DNA of 64,000 nucleotides from Pterois miles (lineage: Eukaryota > Chordata > Actinopteri > Perciformes > Scorpaenidae), in assembly GCA_947000775.1 (NCBI GenBank), contig CAMQGK010000171.1, positions 2,176,001 through 2,240,000 of the forward strand, read 5' to 3'. The notes under the pieces are model-generated. The model was not told where the DNA came from and made no database searches. It saw only the letters and a list, made by a program, of their open reading frames with translations. Below, piece after piece: positions 40,583-53,157 of the stretch. Made by a program: the position numbers and the translations under genes. Within the stretch, counting starts at the first letter, position 1. The number at the start of each line of letters is the position of its first letter.

Positions 40583-41690
40583 TTTTGGTTTATGAATATA
40601 TATGATTTAAAAATAAGAGAAGAGTCTGTGTTTTGTCTGCTTGTTTTTGATCTCTGTTTTGCTTTTGCTTTTTTTCAATCTCTTTTCAATTTTTTGTCTT
40701 CTTGCTTTTTTGCATCTGCTTTTGGATCTTGCTTTTTGATTTCTGCTTTCTTTTTTGCTCCTGCTGGTTTTTTGCATCTTCTTGCTTTTTGCATGTTCTG
40801 CTTTTTCTCTCTTTTTTTTGCTCTCTGTTTTGTCCTTGTTTTGATCTCTGCTTTTTTGCTCTTCTTGCTTTTTTGCTCTTTTGTTTTTGAATATGAAATT
40901 TTTGCATCTTCTGTCTTTTTGTTCTCTTGTGTTTTTTTGATTAAATTGTGTTTTGTCTTGTTTTTGTCTGCTTTTTTGCTCTTCTTCTTTTTGGATCTTG
41001 TTTTGGATCTTAAAGATTTTTGGTCTGTCTGAATTTTGTTCTGCTGTTTTTGCTGTCTGTTTTGAAATATTGTTTGCTCTTCTTGTTTTTGCATCTGCTT
41101 TTTTGCTTTTTTGGCATTTTTGTGTTTTTGAACTTAGTTTTTTGTCTTCTTGATTTTTTGAATATTTTGTGTTTTGTCTTCTTGCTTTTTGTGCGCTTGT
41201 GTTTTTTGCTTGTGGTTTTTGAATTTCTGTGTTTTTGTCGCTGCTTTTGTTTCTTTTGTTTTTTGAAAAACTTGATTTTTGTCTTCTTGTTTTTTGGTTT
41301 CTGCTTTTTGTGCATCTTCTAGCTTTTTGATCTTCTGCGTTTTGTCTGTCTGTGCTTTTTGCTCTTGCTTGCTTTTTGCTCTCTGCTGCTTTGCTCTTCT
41401 TGCTTTTTGTGCTCTTCTGTCTTTTTTTTTGGCTTTCGCTTTTTGGTCTATGTTGGAATATTCTAGTTTTTGATCTCTGCTTTTGCTCTTCTGCTTTTTG
41501 AAATGCTTTTTTTGAGTCTGCTTTTTTGCATGCTTCTGTTTTTGAAAAATAATGATGAAAAAAAAAGAATACTAGATTTTTGGATACTTCTTGTTTTTGT
41601 TATGAGTTTTTTCTTTTTGCTCTTCTGCTTTTTGTGCTCTTCTGTGCTTTTTTGACATATTCTGTGACTTTTTTGAGTCTTGCAATGCTT
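39700..41690. repeat. Adenine-poor, T-rich segment, read as corrupted satellite
   Basis: This stretch has very few A bases and repeats words such as TTTTTTGCATCTTCTGTGC (40006-40024) and TTTTTTGCATCTTCTTGC (40768-40785). Each is what remains when nearly every A is removed from a normal array monomer. It includes a near-pure T tract at about 40336-40585. The first 130 bp (39710-39840) are G/T-rich and less clearly satellite. There are no genes. Lysine-rich antisense frames are by-products of T richness. Confidence 0.75.
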
Positions 41691-41789
41691 TTTTGACATA
41701 TCTATGACTTTTTTTGACTTACTATACTGTGACTTTTTTGACATACTATAGTTGCCTTTTTTGAAGACTATACTATGACTTTTTTGACA

Positions 41790-43980
41790 TCCTATACTAT
41801 GACTTTTTATTATTTGACATACTACATCATGACTTTTTTAATTGCATACTTTGTTATGATTTGATATGTTGCTACATAATATGCTTCTTTGAATTTTGAC
41901 TAACTACCACGGTGTCAGACATACTATCTATGACTTTTTTGACATACTTACTATGCTTTTTTTTGACATCCTACTATGCTTTTCGACAAACTCACCATGA
42001 CTTTTTTGGACATACTATACTATGACTTTTTGACATACTCACTATGACTTTTTTGACATACTATACTATGACTTTTTTGACTTAATATACTTCAATTTTT
42101 TTTGACATACTATCTATGACTTTTTTGACATAACATACTATGGCTTTTTTGACATAACATATGATGACTTTTTTGACATACTATACTATGCTTTTTTGAA
42201 ACTTACTATGACTTTTTTGACATACTCACTTGCTTTTGACATCTTACTATTACATTTGTTAAATTGTTCAACATACTATGACTTTTTTCGACAAACTATG
42301 CTATGCCTTTTTTGGACATACTTTCCATACCTTTTTTTGGACATACTATACTATGCCTTTTTTTGACATACTATCTATGAGTTTTTGACATCTATACTAT
42401 GAGTTTTTGGGAAATACTATACCATGACTTTTTTGGACATACTATACCATGAATTTTTTTGACATACTTACCATGCCTTTTTTGGACATACTATACTTGA
42501 CCTTTTTTTGGACATACTATACTATGACCTTTTTTGACATACTATACTATGACCTTTTTTGACATACTTACTATGACTTTTTTTGACATACTTCTTGACT
42601 TTTTCGACATACTTTCTATGTCTTTTTTGACATACAAAACTATGAACTTTTTTGACATACTATCTATGAGTTTTTGGACATACTGTCGATGACTTTTTTT
42701 GACATACTGTCGATGACTTTTTTAGACAAATTTACGATGACTTTTTTTGACATACTATACTATGCCTCTTTTCGACATACTATACCATGACTTTTTTGGA
42801 CATACTATACCATGACTTTTTTGGACATACTTACTATGATTTTTTTTATGACCTGTCAACATGAAATACCATTTTTCTGTTCTATGATATTTTTCAACAT
42901 AGAGTGGACACCTTTTTTAAATACTATAATATGGCATTTATAATATGGCATGTTGTTTTTGACATACTACACCATGACTTTTTTTTGACATACGAAACTA
43001 TGAGGGTTTTTTTTGACAAACTATACTGTGACTTTTTAACATACTATACTATGACTGTTTTTGACATACTATACTATGACTTTTTTTGATATATTATACT
43101 ATGACTTTTGACATACTGTACAATGACTTTTTTTGACATAATGTCGATGACTTTTTTTTGACATACTATACTATGCCTTTTTTGGACATACTATACTATG
43201 CCTTTTTTGGACATACTTTACCATGCCTTTTTTGGACATACTTTCCATGCCTTTTTTGGACATACTATCCATGCCTTTTTTTGGACATACTTACTATGAC
43301 TTTTTTTTGACATACTATACTATGACTTTTTTTGACATACTATACTATGACTTTTTTTTTTACATACTATACTATGACTTTTTTGGACATACTACACCAT
43401 GACTTTTTTGGACATACTATACTATGATCTTTTTTTGGACATACTATACTATGACCTTTTTTGACATACTATACTATGACCTTTTTTGACATGCTATACT
43501 ATGCCTATTTTGACATACTATACTATGACTTATTTCGACATACTATACTATGACTTTTTTTTTAATTGACATACTTTTTTATGACTTTGATATGTTGACA
43601 TACGATAGTATGACTTTAAATTTTGACATACTACACATGGTGTCTGACATACTATGACTTTTTGGCATACTATACTATGACTTTTTTGACATACTATACT
43701 ATGACTTTTTTTGACATACTATACTATGACTTTTTGACATATGACATTTTTTGACATATGACATTTTTTGACGTGCTATACTATGACTTTTTTGACATAC
43801 TATGACTTTTTTTGGACATACTATACCATGACTTTTTGACAAACTACACCATGACTTTTTTGATATACTATACTATGACTTTTTTTGACATACAACACCA
43901 TGACATTTTTGGACATACTATACTATGACTTTTTTTTGACATACTACACTATGACTTTTTTGACTTACTATATTATCAAT
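41790..43980. repeat. 2.2-kb satellite block, copy 2
   Basis: It is collinear with 37440-39660 at an offset of about 4.3 kb. Its first 1.1 kb differs mainly by missing A or TA (for example ctatctatg for ctatactatg, and tgc for tgac), while its last kilobase is nearly clean. Confidence 0.8.
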
Positions 43981-45539
43981 TTTTTTGACATACTATGAAC
44001 TTTTTTGACATAACATACTATGACCTTTATTGACATAACATAATATGACTTTTTTGACATCTTATGACTTGTTTTTGACATACTATACGATGAATTTTTT
44101 GGACATACTATATTATGAATTTTTTCTACATACTACACTATGACTGTTTTTGACATAATACACTGACTGTTTTTGACATACTATACTATGAACTTTTTTG
44201 ACATAACATACTATGACCTTTATTGACATAACATAATATGACTTTTTTGACATACTATATGATGACTTGTTTTTGACATACTATACTATGACTTTTTTGA
44301 CATCTTATGATTTGTTTTTGACATACTATACGATGAATTTTTTGGACATACTATATTATGAATTTTTTCGACATACTACACTATGACTGTTTTTGGCATA
44401 CTACACTATGATTGTTTTTGACATACTATACTATGGCTTTTTTGACATACTATGACTCTTTGACATACTATACTATGACTTTTTTGACATACTATACTGA
44501 CTTTTTGTGACATACTATACTGTGACTTTTTTTTTGACATACTATGACTTTTTTGGTTATACTATACTATGATTTTTTTGACATACTATGAGTTTTTTGA
44601 CATACTATACTGTGACTTTTTTGACATACTACATCATGACTTTTTTAATTGACATACTTTTTATGACTTTGATATGTTGACATACGATAGTATGACTTCT
44701 TTAAATTTTGACATATTGCACATGGTGTCGGACATACTATACTATGACTTTTTTGATATACTATACTATGACTTTTTTGACATACTATACTATGACTTTT
44801 ATGATATCCTATATTATGACTTTTTTTGACATACTATACTATGACTTTTTTGACATATGACATTTTTTTTACATGCTATACTGTCTTTTTTGACATACTA
44901 TACTATGTGTTTTTTTGACATTCAAAACTATGAACTTTTTTGACATATTATACTATGACTTTTTTGGACATACTATACTAAGACTTTTTTGGACATACTA
45001 TACTATGAATTTTTATGACATACTATACTATGACTGTTTTTGACATACTGTACTATGACTTTTTTGACATACTATACTTTGACTTTTTTTGACATACTAT
45101 ATTATGACTTTTTTGGAAATACTATGACTTTTTTGACATCTATGACTTTTTTGGACATATACTGTGACTTTTTTTGACATACTATACTACGACTTTTTTG
45201 GACATACTATACTATGAATTTTTAAGACATACTATACTATGACATTTTTGAAATACTATACTATGACTTTTTTGACATGCTATACTATGACTTTTTTGAC
45301 AAATGACATTTTTTTGATGTGCTATGCAATGACATTTTTTTGACGTGCTATACTATGACATTTTTTTGACATGCTATACTGTCTTTTTTGACATACTATA
45401 CTATGTTTTTTTTGACATACAAAACTATGAACTTTTTTGGACAGACTATACTATGACTTTTTTGGACTTACTGTAGTACGACTTTTTTGACATACTATAC
45501 TATGACTTTTTGTGACATACTATACTATGACTTTTAATG

Positions 45540-46750
45540 ACATACTATACTGTGACTTTTTTTGACATACTATACTGTGACTTTTTGACATACTCTGCTA
45601 TGACTTTTTTGACATACTCTGCTATGACTTTTTTGACATACTATACTATGACTTTTTGTGACATACTATACTATGACATACTATACCTTTTTTTGGACAT
45701 ACTATACCATGCCTTTTTTTGGACATACTATACTATGCTTTTTTGGACATACTATACTATGACATTTTTGAAATACTATACTATGACTTTTTTGACATAC
45801 TATACAATGACTTTTTTGACAAATGACATTTTTCTGATGTGCTATACTATGACATTTTTTGACGTGCTATACTATGACATTTTTTTGACATGCTATACTG
45901 TCTTTTTTGTAATACTATACTATGTTTTTTTGACATAAAAAAACTATGAACTTTTTTGTGACATACTATACTATGACTTTTAATGACATACTATACTGTG
46001 ACTTTTTTTGACATACTATACTATGACTTTTTGACATACTCTGCTATGACTTTTTTGACATACTATGCTATGACTTTTTGTGACATACTATACTATGACA
46101 TACTATGCCTTTTTTTGGACATACTATACCATGCCTTTTTTTGGACATACTATACTATGCCTTTTTTGGACATACTATACTATGACATTTTTGAAATACT
46201 ATACTATGACTTTTTTGACATACTATACTATGACTTTTTTGACAAATGACATTTTTTTGATGTGCTATACTATGACATTTTTTGATGTGCTATACTATGA
46301 CATTTTTTTGACATGCTATACTGTCTTTTTTGTAATACTATACTATGTTTTTTGACATACAAAACTATGAACTTTTTTGTGACATACTATACTATGACTT
46401 TTAATGACATACTATACTGTGACTTTTTTTGACATACTATACTATGACTTTTTGACATACTCTGCTATGACTTTTTTGACATACTCTGCTATGACTTTTT
46501 TGACATACTATGCTATGACTTTTTGTGACATACTATACTATGACATACTATGCCTTTTTTTGGACATACTATACCATGCCTTTTTTTGGACATACTATAC
46601 TATGCCTTTTTTGGACATACTATACTATGACATTTTTGAAATACTATACTATGACTTTTTTGACATACTATACTACGACTTTTTTGACAAATGACATTTT
46701 TTTGATGTGCTATACTATGACATTTTTTTGACATGCTATACTGTCTTTTT
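45540..46750. repeat. Three tandem copies of a ~430-bp higher-order repeat
   Basis: The landmark actatgacatactat followed by a TTTGGACATACTATACCATG-type run occurs near 45660, 46083 and 46527, 423 and 444 bp apart. A related unit sits near 36777. Confidence 0.85.
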
Positions 46751-47639
46751 TGACAGACTATACTATGACTTTTTTGGACATACTATACTATGCCTTTTTT
46801 GGACATACTATACTATGACATTTTTGAAATACTATGACTTTTTTGACATCTATGACTTTTTTTGGACATATTATACTGTGACTTTTTTTGACATACTATA
46901 CTACGACTTTTTTGACATACTATACTATGACTTTTTGTGACATACTATACTGTGACTTTTTTGACGTACTCTGCTATGACTTTTTTATTATTTGACATAC
47001 TACATCATGACTTTTTTAATTGACATACTTTGTTATGACTTTGATATATTGACATACGATAATATGACTTCTTTGAATTTTGACATACTACACACCGTGT
47101 CAGACATACTATACTATGACTTTTTTGACATACTATACTATGACTTTTTTGACATACTATACTATGACATTTTTTAATATAATATACAGTGACTATTCTT
47201 TGACATACTATACTACTAGACTTTTTTCCACTTACTATACTATGACTTTTTTCACATACTATACTATGACTTTTTGACATACTATACCATGCCTTTTTTG
47301 GACATACTATACTATGACCTTTTTTGACATATTATACTATGAATTTTTTGACATACTATACTATGACATTTTTAATATAATATACAATGACTAATTTTTG
47401 ACATACTATACTACTAGACTTTTTTTCACTTACTATACTATGACTTTTTCACATACCATGTTATGACTATTTTTTGACATACTATATGACTTTTTGGCAT
47501 ACTATGACTTTTTCACATACCATGTTATGACTATTTTTTGACATACTATATGACTTTTTGGCATACTATAATATACCTTTTTTGACATACTATACTATGA
47601 CTTTTTTCGACATACTATACTATGACTTTTTGACATATA

Positions 47640-48120
47640 TCTATGTTTTTGTGCATCTATTTGTGCTTTTTTGAAATCTATACTGTGCTTTTTTGACGTC
47701 TCTGCTATGACTTTTTATTATTTGACATACTACATCAGCTTTTTAATTGACATACTTTGTTATGACTTTGATATATTGACATACGATAATATGCTTCTTT
47801 GAATTTTGACATACTACACACCGTGTCAGACATACTATACTAGACTTTTTGACATACTATCTTGCTTTTTTGACATCTTTGATTTTTAATATAATATAGT
47901 GCTTTCTTTGACATCTTCTCTAGCTTTTTCCCTTCTTCTTGCTTTTTCACATACTTACTATGCTTTTTGACTCTTTGCTTTTTGGACTCTTCTTGTTTTT
48001 TGACATATTTCTTGAATTTTTTGAATACTTACTTGACATTTTTAATATAATATAATGCTAATTTTTGAATACTTACTACTGACTTTTTTTCACTTACTAT
48101 ACTTGCTTTTTCACATACCA
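47640..48120. repeat. Short adenine-depleted satellite segment
   Basis: It is a near copy of about 46960-47400, offset about 735 bp, with A bases lost from many monomers (gacgtctctgc against gacgtactctgc, and catcagc against catcatgac). Confidence 0.7.
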
Positions 48121-49286
48121 TGTTTGACTATTTTTTGACATACTATATGACTTTTTGGCATACTATGACTTTTTCACATACCATGTTATGACTATTTTTT
48201 GACATACTATATGACTTTTTGGCATACTATGACTTTTTCACATACCATGTTATGACTATTTTTTGACATACTATATGACTTTTTGGCATACTATAATATA
48301 CCTTTTTTGACATACTATACTATGACTTTTTTCGACATACTATACTATGACTTTTTTGACACACTACACTATGACTTTTTTGATACACTACACTATGACT
48401 TTTTTGACACACTACACTATGACTTTTTTTGACATACTATACTATGACTTTTGACATCCTATATTATGACATTTGTTTGTTTTCAACATACTATGACTTT
48501 TTTCGACAAACTATACTATGACTATTTTTCTGACATACTATACTACTAGACTTTTTTTCACTTACTATACTATGACTTTTTTTGACATACTGTGTTATGA
48601 CTATTTTTTGAAATCCTATACAATGACTTTATTTTTTGACATACTTTGTTATGACTTTGATATGTCGACATACAATAGTATGACTTCTTTAAATTTTGAC
48701 ATACTAAACTATGACTTTTTTGATATACTATACTATGACCTTTTGTATTACTGACAAACTATGTTATGACTTTTATTTGTTGACATACTATGACTTTTTT
48801 AAATTTTTCATAATACTATACTATGACTTTTGTCGATATATTATACTATGACTTTTTAATTTTTTTTGACATACTATACAATGACTATTTTTTGACAAGC
48901 TATACTATGAATTTTTTGATATACTATACTATGACCTTTTGTATTATTGACAAACTATATTATGACTTATTTGTCGACTTACTATACTATGACGTTTTTT
49001 TAATTTTTCAGTATTCTGTACCATGACTTCTTTCCAATATATTATACTATGACGTTTTTGCGACATACGAAACTATGACTTTTTTCACCAAACTATACTA
49101 TGATTTTTTTCAAATTTTTCAACATACTATACTATGACTTTTTAAATATAATATACAATGACTTTTTTGTTTTTTGACATACTATACTATGACGTTTCAA
49201 AAAATTTTGAACATACTATATTATGACTTTTTTTATTTGTTCACATATGCTACTATGACTTTAATTTTTTGCCATACGACTATGAC

Positions 49287-49948
49287 TAGCGATGGGCTGC
49301 TGACACGCAAAGCTCCGGTGCATGCGCCGTAGCTAATAAAGCAGATGTATCGCAGCACAGTGCCGAGGCTTGGTTTGGTCACATGACTTATGTTATTTGA
49401 TACACTTCAGTGTCGAATGAAGCAGCTGAGTGCTTCGAATCACCTGATTGGTTCGGTTTGTCATGTGAGTCACTTGACGGGATTGAATGTGCTCTGGGAA
49501 TGGAGTCCCTATTTAATGGGGTTCATTTGAAATTTTTTTCGCAGAGTAGGTTGGTTTTATATGTCCCATACCACAAGTGAAGATCTATTTAGGGTTACAT
49601 ACAGATATTCCAAATTAGGATCATGGTTTTCAATAATTATTGTCATAATTACTGGTAATATTATTAATGTAACATCTACAAACATACAATCATCTAGTGT
49701 AGTCAAACAGGAATGTGCATGGACAGTCAAATCCAGAACAATCCATGAACCACTGGGATGTGTTGTGCATTAAATAGGTATGCTGCAGAATGGAAAGAAG
49801 TTTGACTCTTCAACACGTCTCGGTTGCGCTTCATTTTAATGACCACTAGATGTCCTCCTCGAGCAATGTGTCATTGGAGCCTCGAGCAATGAAATACATT
49901 TCACAAAAAGTGTCGAAGCTTCAACAAAGCCTTGTTCGGCCATCACTG
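49287..49948. mobile_element. hAT-like non-autonomous element inserted in the satellite
   Basis: It is non-satellite sequence within the array. Left end tagcgatggg and right end ggccatcactg are imperfect inverted repeats. Words such as gtgtcgaagcttcaacaaag resemble hAT-type MITE ends. No transposase and no clean 8-bp duplication are seen. The small frame near 49561-49773 is not recognisable. Confidence 0.55.
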
Positions 49949-49954
49949 ACATTT

Positions 49955-51250
49955 TTAAAAATTTTCAACATACTGTACTATGACTTTTTTGACATACTAT
50001 ATTAGGACTTTTTTTGACATACTATGTTATGACTATTTTTCGACATACTATACAATGGCTATTTATTTGACATGCTATACTAAGATTTTTTTTGGATATA
50101 CTATACTATGACCTTTTGTATTATTGACATACTATACTATGGCATTTTTTTTTTTTTATTTTTCAGTATACTACTATGACTTTTTTCGATATATTATACC
50201 ATGACTTTTTTTTTTTTGACATACTATACTATGACTTTATTTTCTGACATACTATACTATGACTTTTTTCGATATATTATACCATGACTTTTTTTTTTTG
50301 ACATACTATACTATGACTTTATTTTCTGACATACTATACTATGACTTTTTTTTTTTTTTTTTTTTTTTTACATTTTTCAGTATACTGTACTATGACTTTT
50401 TTTCAATATATTATACTATGACTTTTTGACATACTATACTAAGACCGTTTTTATTTTTGACATACTATACTATGACGTTTTTTTAATTTTTCAGTATACT
50501 GTACTATGAATTTTTTCAATATATTAAACTATGACTTTTTTTTTTTTTACATACTATACTCTGATGTTTTTTTTTATTTTTCAACATACTATACTATGAC
50601 TTTTTTCAACAAACTATATTATGATTTTTTTCAAATTTTTCAACATACTATACTATGATTTTTTAAATATAATATACAATGACTTTTTTTATTTTTTGAC
50701 ATACTATACTATGACGTTTTTTTTTTAATTTTCAGTATACTGTACTATGACTTTTTTCGATATACTATGACTTTTTTTGGAAATACTATACTATGACTTT
50801 TTATATTTTGACATACTAAATGATTTTTTTTATTTTTAGACATACTATACAATGACTTTTTAAAGATACTATGCATTGATTTCTTTAGTTTTTGACATAC
50901 TATATTATGACTCTATTTTTTGACATACTGTGACGCTTTTTAAATTTTTCAGCATACTGTACTACGACTTTGTATTTTTATTAATATACATTAAAATTTT
51001 TATTTTTATTGTTTCAACATAGTATACTGTGACTTTTCATTTTTTTCAACACACTATACTGTCTGTTTTTGACAAACAACTTGACGACAATTTTTCATGT
51101 ATCATACTATACTATGACTTTTGTATGAAATACTATACTATGACTTTTTTATTTTTCAACAAACTATACTACAAACTACTTTTCGACATATTATACTATG
51201 ACATTTTTGATTTTTCAAGACACTGTCTTTTTTCAACACACTAAACTATA
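49955..51250. repeat. Satellite array continued, more diverged
   Basis: The same monomer family resumes after the hAT-like insertion, with longer T tracts and more TTTTTCAGTATACTGTACTA-type variants. Confidence 0.93.
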
Positions 51251-51254
51251 ACCG

Positions 51255-52235
51255 TGTTAGTCATCATGCTAGCAGCAGGGCGGCATTATGATTCATTACT
51301 TCTTCGTGTTGTGAATGTACAGCAGGCTGTAGCCTACGTTATTTAGCATAATTCATTATTTATAGGAAACATTTCAATTTCGATAAGCAGCAGACTATCA
51401 ACATCCCTTTCCGGTAGCGTAACTCAACGGAGAAGCGTGCGTAACGCGGAAGTGTAGCCGGGCTGGAGCCGCGTCCAACGCACCAATAGAAACTCGTCTC
51501 TCATCCTTCAGCGTAGGCCCCGCCCATTAAGTGCAGCTGAGTTTGCAAGCAAAACCTTTTTAACTGGCAAGCAGAGGATTGATTTATAAGCAAAATGATC
51601 TACGTTTTTACTTACAAACATTAGTTTTGATTGAGGTTGGGGAAATATGCTCTCAAAACATTTTTTTCAGTTGCAACTTCTTCTCTTTTGATCTCAAATC
51701 TCTTTTTTTGGTTGCAAAACTACTCTATTTGATTGAGTAATAGAGACAAATGCGTCTCCATACACCACCAGTTCACAGTCCATTCCTGGTCCAACAGCTA
51801 CATTAAGTGATTTGTTTTAAAACATCCCGCATCTTTAAACACGCCCCGCAGAGCTGTCCAACACGCTTTCCTCACCAGGCGATTAAAGGAAACGGAGCAA
51901 TGGGTTGTTTTACTCACCGTGTTTGTGGCAGGTTGGCTCCAGGCTGAAGACAGCAGTGATGATGATTAAATAATATTTACAGGTGACAAAAGACACATTA
52001 AACTACTGAAGCTGTTGAAAAACTGTTGGCGTCTTCCTGTACTGACTGACTAAAAGAACCACCTGCGACGCCATCGTGATTATCAAAGTCAGGTGAGTTA
52101 AGGCTTCAAAGTAAGAGCACAAGGCTTCAAAATAAAAGCTCAAAAATATATGGGTTCGGTTGTATTTTATGACATTTAATGATATACTATACTATGACTG
52201 TTTATTGTTGTAGAATTTAATATGTAAGTGAGAAA
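51255..52235. other. Unique spacer between satellite and jak1 duplicate
   Basis: It is non-repetitive apart from one satellite word near 52180. A CpG-rich patch at about 51410-51540 includes a ccaat word (51483) and gccccgccc (51517). A consensus donor cag|gtgagt lies at 52090-52098. No open frame of note and no known gene. Confidence 0.5.
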
Positions 52236-52599
52236 AACTTTTCAACCACAAACAGTATTCGGTCTAATATTTCTTTAAGTATACATTTAAAAAAAAAATA
52301 AAACATTATACTATGACCTTTTTATGATTCACTATACAATGACTTTACCAATGCATAATTATTTTTACAACATACTATATGGTTCTTTTTGTATAATTAA
52401 ATATGTAAAAGAGCTTCTGAAATTTCTTCTCTGAAGGTGTAATACTGTATGAAAACATTAAAGCAGCATATTTAAGTCTACTGTTACTGCTGATAGACAC
52501 ACAGGGAAGGCATGGTCACTTCAACACAAACTTACAGTGTAACTACAGTATATGTTGAAAAAGTGCTCATTCTCTTACACTTTGTTTTGTGTTTTTCAG

Positions 52600-52672
52600 G
52601 TATGCTCCAGAGTGTCTGACTCACTGCAAGTTCTACCTTGCCTCAGATGTTTGCACCAAGAGCCCGATGACG
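52600..52672 (+). pseudogene. Copy of a jak1 kinase exon with a 45-bp in-frame deletion
   Basis: It is nearly identical to the parent exon at 22450-22567 but lacks 45 bp between gatgtttg and caccaagag, removing 15 codons of the WSFGVT...CDS segment. Both the tttttcag acceptor and the gtcagt donor are intact. Loss of this C-lobe helix would destroy the kinase fold. Confidence 0.92.
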
Positions 52673-52790
52673 GTCAGTATGCAGCGATCTCATTATAATC
52701 ATCACTCTCACACAGGCCTTCAACAAATAATTTTAATCCTTTTTGTGTATTTTTGTAAGGTTGTGTGATTATTGCATATTAAATACATAT

Positions 52791-52807
52791 CACACACACA
52801 CACACAC
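52791..52807. repeat. (AC)n microsatellite in the duplicate
   Basis: Shorter counterpart of 22686-22716. Confidence 0.95.
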
Positions 52808-53142
52808 TGTACCAGTCTTACAGAGATTCATTTGTATGTGGCAGATGGTGTCGGTTTCTGGCTAAAGTGGCAGATGACAGACTCCACCAGGGGCTGTGTC
52901 TGTGCCAGCGCTAAGAGCTTAGATTATCATCAAGATCTTTCATTTACATCCGGCTTTTAACTGGTACAGTTATCCTGATGGATCAATTAGTAATAAAGAC
53001 CTGCACGGTCAAGTCAATGTTGAAAAGGAGACATGGAGGAGGACATGATGTGACAGAAGCTAAAAAGTAAAAGCTACTAAATGTGGACCACAAACACCTT
53101 TTCACTGGATTGTATTTTAGTGTTTCATGTCTAGATAATGAA

Positions 53143-53157
53143 AGCTATCCTGAGCTT
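53143..53157 (+). pseudogene. Fifteen-base remnant of the next jak1 exon
   Basis: agctatcctgagctt followed by gtaagtc matches the last 15 bases and donor of the parent exon at 23116-23226 with three differences. The rest of the exon and its acceptor are deleted. Confidence 0.75.

Larger units (their letters stand above)
30940..49270. repeat. Large homogeneous satellite array, monomer about 24 bp, with higher-order repeats
   Basis: Hundreds of head-to-tail monomers, each a T tract of about 5-8 followed by GACATACTATACTATGAC or close variants (TGTGAC, TTGGACATAC, CATGCC). Unit length is mostly 22-26 bp because the T tract varies. Nearly all copies have the same orientation. Longer periods of about 1.3 kb and about 0.43 kb and a 2.2-kb duplicated block are superimposed. 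There are no genes. The open frames here are eight-residue periodic translations of the monomer. Confidence 0.97.

Noticed and set aside
39671..41094. Lysine/glutamine-rich antisense ORFs up to 216 codons and Phe/Cys-rich sense ORFs
   Set aside because: They arise from T richness and lack of A (so few stops on one strand) in a segment judged to be corrupted satellite. No domain is recognisable.
30940..49270. Regularly spaced repeats resembling a CRISPR array
   Set aside because: There are no unique spacers, the unit is contiguous, and the setting is a vertebrate genome.
30940..51250. Many ORFs of 60-133 codons with an eight-residue period (TYYTMTFL, FDILYYDF)
   Set aside because: A 24-bp monomer is eight codons, so frames stay open by arithmetic. 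Composition, lack of starts and frame changes with T-tract length show these are repeat translations.
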